In this document: in pieces, positions 36,506 through 44,414 of the stretch
Layout of the letters: every line of letters starts with the position of its first letter
Numbering within the stretch: position 1 is the stretch's first letter
From: Chryseobacterium lactis
GTDB lineage: Bacteria > Bacteroidota > Bacteroidia > Flavobacteriales > Weeksellaceae
Length of the DNA: 64,000 nt
Assembly (NCBI RefSeq): GCF_003815875.1
Contig: NZ_CP033924.1
Span: 5,518,001 to 5,582,000 of the forward strand
Reading direction: 5' to 3'
Notes under the pieces: generated by a model
Seen by the model: the letters and a program-made list of their open reading frames with translations, nothing else
Database searches by the model: none
What the model was told of the DNA's origin: nothing
Made by a program: the position numbers and the translations under genes

Positions 36506-36790
36506 TTACTTCAGTCTGTTTTGGTTGATCAGCTCATCAATCTCATTTCTTTTGAAATAGACTCTGTTTCCAAGGCCATAGGCAATGAGAGTTCCTTCTT
36601 TTCTCCAGCGGTGAAGGGTACTTAAGTCAATGGAGAGAATTTTGCAAACTTCCTGACGGCTCAGGTAGTGGGTAGGTTCTTTGGGTTGAAATTCCTGTTT
36701 GAGCTGCTCTTTTAGCTCAGGAATGATTTCTTCTTTAATCTCTTTGATTAATTCCGATGGCGTAGTGGCTATAAACTGTATTGCACTCAT
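36506..36790 (-). CDS. Excisionase-like helix-turn-helix protein
   Basis: A 94-residue protein with a MerR-like winged HTH of the excisionase/HTH_17 family from residue 42: YLSRQEVCKILSIDLSTLHR, then WRKEGTLIAYGLGNRVYFKR and NEIDELI. Such proteins steer recombination direction or regulate transcription in integrated elements. The N-terminus has an acidic-basic helix (LIKEIKEEIIPELKEQLKQ). It is the first gene of the replication unit, and a 21-bp-period direct repeat lies upstream. Confidence 0.8.
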   Translation of the reverse strand: MSAIQFIATTPSELIKEIKEEIIPELKEQLKQEFQPKEPTHYLSRQEVCKILSIDLSTLHRWRKEGTLIAYGLGNRVYFKRNEIDELINQNRLK

Positions 36791-36846
36791 AATAAATTGT
36801 TTTTAATTGTTGAGTACAAAATTGGAGTATTGCAAGGTGCAAGTGT

Positions 36847-36879
36847 TATCCAGTTTTGGTAACAGTGTATCCAGTTTTG
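36847..36879. promoter_or_regulatory. Operator-like direct repeat before the excisionase gene
   Basis: TATCCAGTTTTG occurs at 36847-36858 and again at 36868-36879, a period of 21 bp or two helix turns, 57-89 bp upstream of the excisionase-like start. It looks like a tandem binding site for a regulator. Confidence 0.5.
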
Positions 36880-36913
36880 ATGCTATAATATTGATCTTCA
36901 GCACGATATATCT

Positions 36914-36948
36914 TAAAAAAACATTCCCCGAAAATAAGCTTCGGGGAA
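36914..36948 (-). terminator. Terminator after the RteC-like gene
   Basis: TTCCCCGAA pairs with TTCGGGGAA around a 7-base loop; on the minus strand seven T follow shortly after. It separates the 36977 gene from the excisionase unit. Confidence 0.8.
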
Positions 36949-36976
36949 TAGAGTACATTCTACCTAAAAACAAAAA

Positions 36977-37957
36977 CTATTTTTCTAACTGTTGGGAGGA
37001 AGGGATTTTAAAAAGATTCTGTTTATCATTACTAAACTTATTTTGGGTAAATAAGCACTGTCTGACACTTTCTAAGGGAGGCTGAAACTCTTCCTTGGTA
37101 AATTCAAAGTGATCTAAAATCATTTTTGCTGTTCCCTGTACATTGAGGCTGCCATTTTTACGCTGAGGTTCAATATACCCCTTATCCATAAGCTCCGTTA
37201 AAATATATCCCAAAGCCTGTAAACTGCCATTAACTTTTATTTTAGGTACATAAGAAATCTGCGGGGGCTGCTCTTCAGCATTTTTTTCTACATCTGCTTT
37301 TGCCCCGGATTTTACCCTATGGTAAATACTCCATTGAAAGGCCTTTAATGCTTTTAGTCTCCAATCAATGTACTCTGCTATCCTCACAATAGCAAAATTA
37401 AAATTTCGAAATAGTGATTCACTAACCTCCTTACCATGCAAAGGCATATAAGCTTTTAAGAATGGAAGGGCTTTCTGATGAAGGCTATAATCAATCTGAT
37501 ACCCGAAAAATTCATCATATTTAATAATCTCTTCATTATTCATATAGTCATGCAATGTTTTATTTTCAGGAAAAATAGTATGAGTGGCTTTGAAATATTT
37601 ATGTATTTTATCTACAATATGCCCGGCATATTGCATCATGGTAACTTTCTTCCACTCAAGCACATTTTGATTTTCATCCCAAAATACTTTTTTCTTCTTT
37701 CCGTCCTGATATGCTGCAATAAATCTACACTCACTTTTTTCATGATAAGGGAAAATACAGTCAGTAAGGGTAATGGTAATATCAGGGATTAATTGATCCT
37801 GCGTGCAATCATAATCTAAAAAGTAATGATATTGGCCTACCAGCTCTTTTAAAAAATCTACCTCATCGGAATCACCGTAATATCCAAACCACTTAGAGAG
37901 GTCTGTGGGGTAATTCTTTTCAAATTCTTTATAACTTAAATAAAACGGGATTTCCAT
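36977..37957 (-). CDS. Mobile-element protein, possibly RteC-like regulator
   Basis: A 326-residue soluble protein. The central part (FLDYDCTQDQLIPDITITL, CRFIAAYQDGKKKKVFWD) is not recognised. The C-terminal third (LQALGYILTELMDKGYIEPQ, then NVQGTAKMILDHFEFTKEEF) has the layout of the RteC C-terminus, which in Bacteroides CTnDOT binds DNA upstream of excision genes. Its position next to an excisionase-like gene with a tandem operator supports this, but the match is weak and the name is tentative. Confidence 0.45.
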   Translation of the reverse strand: MEIPFYLSYKEFEKNYPTDLSKWFGYYGDSDEVDFLKELVGQYHYFLDYDCTQDQLIPDITITLTDCIFPYHEKSECRFIAAYQDGKKKKVFWDENQNVLEWKKVTMMQYAGHIVDKIHKYFKATHTIFPENKTLHDYMNNEEIIKYDEFFGYQIDYSLHQKALPFLKAYMPLHGKEVSESLFRNFNFAIVRIAEYIDWRLKALKAFQWSIYHRVKSGAKADVEKNAEEQPPQISYVPKIKVNGSLQALGYILTELMDKGYIEPQRKNGSLNVQGTAKMILDHFEFTKEEFQPPLESVRQCLFTQNKFSNDKQNLFKIPSSQQLEK

Positions 37958-38116
37958 AACTTGTGATTTGGAATGCTAAGGTATAAAGCAAATGCGTCAA
38001 AGTATGGCGCATTATAATTTACTTGTATATCAATTTTCGAAGTCTAAAAAAATTTGGAAAATTGGAATGTTATTTTTTCCTTTCAATGAGATAGCTCTTA
38101 AAAAAAATGTTTTTTT

Positions 38117-38150
38117 GGAGAGTAACTTGAGTAACTCTGGTAACTTTTTT
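38117..38150 (+). repeat. GTAAC-triplet iteron, copy 3
   Basis: GGAGAGTAACTTGAGTAACT continues CTGGTAACTTTTTT; the first 20 bases match copy 2 at all but one position. It lies between the RteC-like gene and the NUMOD4 gene. Confidence 0.6.
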
Positions 38151-38175
38151 TATGAAAAATAATTTTGTTTTTTCT

Positions 38176-38204
38176 GCGACACATCCGGCACGTGCGACAC
38201 AAGC
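38176..38204 (+). repeat. GCGACAYATCCG repeat, third copy
   Basis: GCGACACATCCGGCACGTGC resembles the inverted pair at 34535-34632. The remaining 38205-38590 and 37958-38116 are AT-rich, and I see no gene in them. Confidence 0.55.
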
Positions 38205-38590
38205 AGAATCTTAAATAAGCATTAAATCGCTATATTGTAATGTTTTATGTTTTTTTATTTGCTTTGGGTCTCATAGATTTTAATATTTAGATCTATTTTT
38301 GATACATTCAAGCAATGTGAGTTTTTATGTCGTTAATATTTCTATTGTTGAGCTTATTCAAACGGTACTTCTTGAACTTCTACCTTATTTATATATTTTC
38401 AATACATATACGATTGTAAACACAATGCTCTATTCATGGTGATAAGCTTTTGGAATAAATACAATCCAGAATCAATGCTCATAAATTTTGAAGTTAAGTC
38501 TATAGAGATTAGACAATTTTGAACGATCTTATAAAATTTTGTTTTAAATTTAGATATTATATCAACGTATACAAAAGAAATTTTTGAGTT

Positions 38591-40234
38591 ATGAAACTAC
38601 CTATTGAATTAGGAGATAAGTATATAAACACAGTCCTTTCTAACTTTTCCTTAGAAAATCTTTCGGGTGAAAAATGGAAATGGATAGAAGATTTTGAAAA
38701 TTATGCTATTTCAAATTACGGACGGATAAAAAGCTTGGAACGATGGGTTGCAACTCCCAACGGAGGAATGCAAAAACTATCAGATAGAATTTTAAAACCA
38801 CAAGCCTTCAGATATTTTAACAAATATCTAAATACTCATTTTTATAATGTGAGATGTAACCTCTGTGTTGAAGGGAAAATATATGGAAAATCAGTAGCTC
38901 GTTTGGTCTACTATCATTTTGTTGAAAAATTTGACATGGACGATCTTTCATTTCGTATGTCTTTTAAAGATGATAATCGATTTAATGTACATTTTAGCAA
39001 TCTAGAGAAGTTAACTGCCAATAAGGTACGTAGTAAAGCACTGAACAAAGGCAGAGGAAAGAAGGGGAATTATCAGCAGACAGTGAGCCAATACACAGTT
39101 GAAGGTGATTTTGTAGCTACCTATGAAAATATTTATGCAGCAAGTGAAAGTCTCGGAATCTCTCCCCCTCATATTTTAGCTGTCATTAATAGAAAAAGGA
39201 CTACTGCAGGAAAATTTCGATGGTTTGCCAAAGATTATACACTTACTAAAGAAGATTTTATACCGGAAACTAAAAGTAAACCTGAAAAGGCCCTCAATAT
39301 AAGACTTTGGAAAAGACTCGGACAGCCGCCAATTGATGAAAATAATCCTCCAGCCTGTATGAATTTATTGCTCAAAACTCTTCCTGGTGAAAGTTGGCAG
39401 CCACTTCCCAATCTTGAACAATATTTTGAGATTTCAAATAAAGGGAGAGTAAAACGATTAAACAGCTGGACACAAAATAGAAATAAAACTTTTTGGAAAG
39501 AACATATCATCTCGCTCTTTGTTCACAGGTCTGATAGTGAAAAATATTTTCTTTACACTAAGTTAAGTTGTAATGGAAAAAGCTATACTATAGCAATTAC
39601 CCGAATGCTTTATTATTGTTTTATTGAAAAATTTGATCTCAAAAATAGGAATCTGGTAATTGTAAACGGAAATGATTCACAATGGGATATCGATATTTTG
39701 AAACTCTCCTTACAGTCCATTAATGATATACTTACAGAAAGAAATAAAACCAAGATCAGAAAAATACTTAATTCAAAAAAAGTATTCAACGATTCTCTCT
39801 GGGAGAAACTGAATAGGCCCCGGATTAATATGAAAAATCCACCTGCTATTTTGGATCTATCTCTAAGAGATTTACCAGATGAATATTGGAAACCATTACC
39901 TGGTTTTGGCGGTAAATATGTTATTTCCAATAAAGGAAGGATAAAACGATTAAGCGGATGGACCGTTGGCACTCATTTCTATGAAGAAGATCAGATTCTC
40001 TCTCTCTGCTTAAAGAAAGCTGAGTCCCCCTATCTTTATTTTCGGCTGCACGCCAAGGAAGATATAAACCCAAAAGTGCTTACACGAATTCTTTATTTTT
40101 GTTTTGTTGAAGAATTTGACCTAAATAACAGAACGTTGCGGATAGTTAATGAAAATGAAAGCTTATTGGATATAGATCTATCTAAACTTTCATTACGCTT
40201 TATTACAAATGCATTTAATAAAAAGGAAAAATAA
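38591..40234 (+). CDS. Triple NUMOD4 protein with decayed HNH cores
   Basis: A 547-residue protein made of three related modules. Each has a NUMOD4 motif: KWIEDFENYAISNYGRIKSL (30-49), PLPNLEQYFEISNKGRVKRL (270-289) and PLPGFGGKYVISNKGRIKRL (435-454). Modules 2 and 3 share LWxxLxxPxIxxxNPPA before it. NUMOD4 is a DNA-binding motif of HNH homing endonucleases. After each motif comes the HNH position, but where the family has H-x-D-G-N the modules show FKDDN, VNGN and VNEN, so the catalytic His is lost in all three. Module 1 also has a NUMOD1-like tail (QYTVEGDFVATYENIYAASE). It is probably a DNA-binding protein without nuclease activity. It converges with the recombinase gene, 55 bp away. Confidence 0.75.
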   Translation: MKLPIELGDKYINTVLSNFSLENLSGEKWKWIEDFENYAISNYGRIKSLERWVATPNGGMQKLSDRILKPQAFRYFNKYLNTHFYNVRCNLCVEGKIYGKSVARLVYYHFVEKFDMDDLSFRMSFKDDNRFNVHFSNLEKLTANKVRSKALNKGRGKKGNYQQTVSQYTVEGDFVATYENIYAASESLGISPPHILAVINRKRTTAGKFRWFAKDYTLTKEDFIPETKSKPEKALNIRLWKRLGQPPIDENNPPACMNLLLKTLPGESWQPLPNLEQYFEISNKGRVKRLNSWTQNRNKTFWKEHIISLFVHRSDSEKYFLYTKLSCNGKSYTIAITRMLYYCFIEKFDLKNRNLVIVNGNDSQWDIDILKLSLQSINDILTERNKTKIRKILNSKKVFNDSLWEKLNRPRINMKNPPAILDLSLRDLPDEYWKPLPGFGGKYVISNKGRIKRLSGWTVGTHFYEEDQILSLCLKKAESPYLYFRLHAKEDINPKVLTRILYFCFVEEFDLNNRTLRIVNENESLLDIDLSKLSLRFITNAFNKKEK

Positions 40235-40289
40235 GATCCAAGCCTCCAAAAAAGATAGTATTCAAATGATTTGGCCTAGTAATAGATGA

Positions 40290-41585
40290 TTATAAAGCCT
40301 GCCTGTTTTGATTTTTTATTTCCCTGAATGTTTTTGCCGTATTTAAAGCGTGGTCGGATGAGGTTTTACCGATGTATTGTAGAAAGGTCGTTTCTGTCTT
40401 GTGTCCTGTAATAGCCATGATTTGGGGTGTGGTAAATCTTTTATCTCCATAAAAATTAGTAGCAAAGCTTCTTCTGCAAATATGGCTGCTTACCAGATTG
40501 TATTTTGCCGTTTCTCTGATTTCGTTTCTTTTTAATTCATCATTATAAATCCTGCCTTTCATGAGTTGATGGATTCCTGAGAGTTCACATACTTTTTTAA
40601 TATGCTCATTAAAGAGGGTGGCATTGCTATTGAGGGTTGATCCTCTGAATAAAGGAGGAAAACCTCCATCATATTTTTGTAGAATATGCTCCACCTCATC
40701 ATGGATGGGAATACTCACGTGTTTGCCTGTCTTGATTTGGATCAAATCTATAAACATGAAACTCTCACCATCAGAATCCGTCTTCTTGAAAATCTTTGTT
40801 TTTTTCATATCCAATAGATCACTCACACGCTGGCCTGTATAACAACCAATCAGAAGCCAGTCCCGGGCATGGAGTAAATCTTCCCCTATAATTTGTGCCT
40901 TTTTAATTCTTGATATTTCCTCAAAACTTAAAAATACTTTTATCGAGGGAACTTCTTCAATGATCAATCCACTAATCTGAGGATGAATAGTTTTTCCATT
41001 TCCCCGAGCATCATATAATATCGTTTTGAAATTCTTTAAGATTCTATTCGAGGTAGATTCCATACACCTTAAATCATCCATGATCCAGTTCTTAAACTCA
41101 AACATCACTCTTTTGTCTATCTCAGAAAATACATAATTCTTTTTTTGAAACTTTTGAAAACGTGAAAATTTATCCTCAAGTGTTACATAATGAGCATCAG
41201 TCGTCTTTTTGGATTTGGCCAATTGGCGAAGCTCATTATAACCCCTCATATAATTGACCACAATATTATCATCCGTTTTTATATCCACTCTTGAAAAAAA
41301 GGTAGTTATTTTCTTTTTAAGCCAATGGCTATCAAATAAAACACCAGCGGCAAAATCCTGATTATATTCCTTCAGTACAAAGTTTTTTAAATCATTTAAA
41401 TCAGATACCAGGTTTTTATTCTCTGGATTATTTTGTTTGGGTAGAGAGGTTTTATCGCTCCAATCTATAGAGTTAATCTGTAAACCTGTGGCATTACGCA
41501 TTTTCAGGGACTTTGAAACGGATAATTGCATCTGAATAACGCTGTTCTTTGTTTTTGATCGTAAGTAATAAGTAACCGTTGCCAT
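40290..41585 (-). CDS. Tyrosine recombinase/integrase
   Basis: Site-specific recombinase of 431 residues that integrates and excises the element. The start at 41585 gives MATVTYYLRSKTKN, the usual arm-binding N-terminus of Bacteroidota integrases; upstream in-frame ATGs would code over the promoter and repeat. Domains: arm-binding (1-90), SAM-like core-binding (100-210) and catalytic (220-431). The catalytic set is R253 (TGQRVSD), H368 and R371 (HICRR), H395 (GHKTE) and the nucleophile Y404 (FLQYIGKT). A well-spaced promoter lies upstream. The gene marks the right end of the accessory region. Confidence 0.93.
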   Translation of the reverse strand: MATVTYYLRSKTKNSVIQMQLSVSKSLKMRNATGLQINSIDWSDKTSLPKQNNPENKNLVSDLNDLKNFVLKEYNQDFAAGVLFDSHWLKKKITTFFSRVDIKTDDNIVVNYMRGYNELRQLAKSKKTTDAHYVTLEDKFSRFQKFQKKNYVFSEIDKRVMFEFKNWIMDDLRCMESTSNRILKNFKTILYDARGNGKTIHPQISGLIIEEVPSIKVFLSFEEISRIKKAQIIGEDLLHARDWLLIGCYTGQRVSDLLDMKKTKIFKKTDSDGESFMFIDLIQIKTGKHVSIPIHDEVEHILQKYDGGFPPLFRGSTLNSNATLFNEHIKKVCELSGIHQLMKGRIYNDELKRNEIRETAKYNLVSSHICRRSFATNFYGDKRFTTPQIMAITGHKTETTFLQYIGKTSSDHALNTAKTFREIKNQNRQAL

Positions 41586-41608
41586 CTGTTTATATATTAA
41601 GGTATAAA

Positions 41609-41638
41609 CAAATATACAAAACTGATATATTGTGTCAA
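41609..41638 (-). promoter_or_regulatory. Promoter of the tyrosine recombinase gene
   Basis: On the minus strand TTG (41638-41636), a spacer of exactly 19 bp and TATATTTG (41616-41609) match the Bacteroidota consensus TTG-N19-TAnnTTTG. The start codon is 24 bp further on. The -33 element lies inside the 20-bp repeat at 41632-41651, so a protein bound there would affect transcription. Confidence 0.7.
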
Positions 41639-41651
41639 AATTTGTGTCAAT
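41632..41651 (+). repeat. Possible attachment-site repeat, right copy
   Basis: GTGTCAAAATTTGTGTCAAT matches 17701-17720 at 19 of 20 bases in direct orientation. The two GTGTCAA units within it are 12 bp apart. From here to 41976 no gene is seen; 41790-41890 contains scraps (TTCCTACGGAA, TGTCATTTCGTAGAAATC) of the dispersed GTCATT hairpin repeat. Confidence 0.45.
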
Positions 41652-41976
41652 ATTTTTACATATCAATGGAACTATATAAAATATATTGCAATGGAAAATA
41701 AAACGAAAAACACTATATATGTACTGTATATACAAATTCGAGCTCAATTTCACTATCATTACAGAAAATAGCATATTGCATACTTGTAGTTCCTACGGAA
41801 ATCAAAGATTCGACGAAGTCAATGACAATGTTTGTATGTATCATGTATTTTGTGACGCCAACTTGTTTTGTCATTTCGTAGAAATCTAAGTATCATTTTG
41901 GTTGGATAGGATTAATCAATAATTACAACTTTCTTAAAATGAATATTAGTCTTCGATTGTTCCAAAACTTCTGGTT

Positions 41977-44319
41977 TTAATTCGCCCGGTTTTTCTCATC
42001 GAACTTCACATTACGCTCCGTTCCTTTTATTTTTTTATTTCCGAAAGTATAAGTAGCCGACACCGTAAGTCTTCTTGCATCATAATAGTTGTTGAAAGAA
42101 TGAGTTCCCGTCGTATAAAAGATTTGCCCCCTGCTCCTCGATTGTTTAAAAATATCAGATACCAGCACATTGATCTGAAGACTTTTTTCCATAAGATTTA
42201 GCTTCAGCCCGGAAGTTACATTTCCGGTATACTCCCAGTGTATCATTTCAAAATTAGACGGTAAACGGAACCAGTAGTTAAGCACAAACTGAATTGTTTT
42301 GCTTTTGTTGAGGGAAAGATTGTTCTGAAAATCAAAATCAAACCCATTTCCTTTTCTGGAAGCAGCATCTGTTGCAAATACTTTTGTTTCCATATATGAA
42401 AGATCTGCAGAATAATTGGCTTCCCAGCGTTTGAAGAATGTATCAGAATAATTCAGGGTAAGTCCAACACTGTTCTGATTAAAGAAATTAGCGAAAGTAC
42501 TGATCCTGTTTTCTCCGCTAAGGTTTACAATCTGGCTGAATCCATCCAAGGTTCTCTGGAAATAAGCTGAAGCAGATAATTTTCCTTTATATACATAGGA
42601 AAGTTCAAAATTATGGTTAATAGAAGGCTTCAGGAAGGGATTTCCTGTAAAATAAGAATTGATATTGATATACCACCGGTATGGATTGATGGCACGGAAC
42701 CCGGGTCTGTTGATCCTTTTTGAATACGTAAGACTGAATGTATTACTTTCATTACTTTTATAAGAGACATAAGCCGTTGGAAAGAACTTCCCGTAGGAAT
42801 TTTCCGATTGTTGCCCCGAAGTCAGAGAATTTCCTGTGACCGTAGCATATTCGTACCGTAATCCTGCCTTGGCAGACCATTTTTCATTGAAAGACTTCTC
42901 AAAACTGATATAAGCGGCATAATTTTTTTCATTGTACTTAAATGCATTACTTTTTTCAGGATCGGTGATATAATTCCCATCGGTGAAATTTTTATAGGAT
43001 ATTTCTGAATTATTATCAAAATTGGTAAACTTCACCCCTGCTTCTGTCTTTGCCCATTGATAAGGCAAGGTCAAATCAGCCTGCCCTGAATAAATTTTAT
43101 AATCTACCATAGAAGGTGATTTTACCGTAAACTGATCTCCGGAATTTTCCGTTGTCATAAAATCAATTGTCGTCTTGGGAACGTTAGAAAAATAATTTCC
43201 GGTGATGCTCAATTTATTGTCTTGTTTTCCAAATTTAAGATCATAATAAGCACTGATCGTTTGCTGAACACTCCTACCCCTGTGCTCAGCTGAAGTCAGT
43301 AAGGTATTGGTATAATTTCCATTCTGAAAATAATCTGAAGTATTCACAATATCCATATTAGAATGCCCGAATCCATAATCGTAAATAAATCCCATATTTG
43401 ATCTGGAACTCAGTAAATAATCAACACTTACATTAGCGCCTAATCCGTCTCCAAAATCCCTTCTGTCGTCAGAACTTTTAAGACCGTCTGCTCCATCTAT
43501 CCTGTAATTTTCGTAAGAATGCTTTTCATATTTATTTTGTCTCAATTTAATCGAGGAACGCAGCTTTTCATTCTGATAATTCACCGTTACACTGTTTGAA
43601 AATCCTGTATAAGTCTGCTGCTGGAGTGATGTTGTAAGACTTCCGCTCCATCCGAGATTCTGATTTTTCTTCAAAACAATATTGATGAGGCCACTGTTTC
43701 CCTGAGCTTCATATTTGGCGGGAGGTGTAGTGATTACTTCTATTTTTTCAATATTTTCGGATCGTAAACTTTTAAGATAGGTCACCAGTTCACTTCCAGA
43801 TAGATTCAGTATTCTTTCATTGATCATAATAGTGACGCCGCTTTTCCCTGCGATCGAAATTCCGGTATTGTCATCCACTTTAATCAGCGGTGTGGCAGCC
43901 ATAGCCTCTGCACCATCCATTCCCTGAGAGGCAACCGAATTAACGATATTGAAAACCAATCGGTCAGCTTTTCTTTCAATCAGTTTTTTTCTGGCAGTGA
44001 GCGTTACGCCTTCAATTTGTTTTTCCTTTTTATTCTCAATAGAAAAATCCTGTTTTACATCTCCATTGATTAACATATCAATAGTGGATATTTCTGAACC
44101 ATCCTGTATCAGCTTAATATTGTAGTTTCCGTTTTCTAAAACTTTCAGAGAGTAATTTCCGCTTTCATCAGAAATTGCGGTATGTTTTTTTTGATCTTTA
44201 ACAGCTATTACCTCAACGTACGACAGCGTTTTTCCGGATTGAGTGATCTTACCCGTTAGCGTCTGGGAAAATGCCAGCATCGGTAACTGCAGCATTACAG
44301 CAAGTACAATTTTCTTCAT
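41977..44319 (-). CDS. TonB-dependent receptor, OMP beta-barrel family
   Basis: A 780-residue outer-membrane protein. Signal peptide (ending LAFSQ), then a carboxypeptidase-regulatory-like beta domain (20-85: LTGKITQSGKTLSYVEVIAV), a plug-like region (110-230, with the SGVTIMINERILNLSG and ENIEKIEVITTPPAKYEAQG segments) and a beta-barrel to the C-terminus. The plug motif VITTPPAKYEAQG is typical of the outer-membrane beta-barrel family that lacks a classical SusC partner. No SusD gene is adjacent. The substrate is unknown; it is divergent from a GH92 gene, which might hint at glycan uptake. Confidence 0.9.
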   Translation of the reverse strand: MKKIVLAVMLQLPMLAFSQTLTGKITQSGKTLSYVEVIAVKDQKKHTAISDESGNYSLKVLENGNYNIKLIQDGSEISTIDMLINGDVKQDFSIENKKEKQIEGVTLTARKKLIERKADRLVFNIVNSVASQGMDGAEAMAATPLIKVDDNTGISIAGKSGVTIMINERILNLSGSELVTYLKSLRSENIEKIEVITTPPAKYEAQGNSGLINIVLKKNQNLGWSGSLTTSLQQQTYTGFSNSVTVNYQNEKLRSSIKLRQNKYEKHSYENYRIDGADGLKSSDDRRDFGDGLGANVSVDYLLSSRSNMGFIYDYGFGHSNMDIVNTSDYFQNGNYTNTLLTSAEHRGRSVQQTISAYYDLKFGKQDNKLSITGNYFSNVPKTTIDFMTTENSGDQFTVKSPSMVDYKIYSGQADLTLPYQWAKTEAGVKFTNFDNNSEISYKNFTDGNYITDPEKSNAFKYNEKNYAAYISFEKSFNEKWSAKAGLRYEYATVTGNSLTSGQQSENSYGKFFPTAYVSYKSNESNTFSLTYSKRINRPGFRAINPYRWYININSYFTGNPFLKPSINHNFELSYVYKGKLSASAYFQRTLDGFSQIVNLSGENRISTFANFFNQNSVGLTLNYSDTFFKRWEANYSADLSYMETKVFATDAASRKGNGFDFDFQNNLSLNKSKTIQFVLNYWFRLPSNFEMIHWEYTGNVTSGLKLNLMEKSLQINVLVSDIFKQSRSRGQIFYTTGTHSFNNYYDARRLTVSATYTFGNKKIKGTERNVKFDEKNRAN

Positions 44320-44414
44320 TGATTCTACTAGTTTTTAATAAGACAAACCATCTCTGCCCTTTATTACATCTATTTTGTGGTTTTTCGATATATTAGCTTT
44401 TATAAAATTTAAAT

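Noticed and set aside
31553-41585. Complete prophage
   Set aside because: Only replication and recombination genes are seen; no capsid, portal, terminase large subunit or tail genes are present.
41586-41774. 63-codon N-terminal extension of the recombinase
   Set aside because: It would cover the promoter and the 20-bp repeat; the family begins at the MATVTYYLRSK start.
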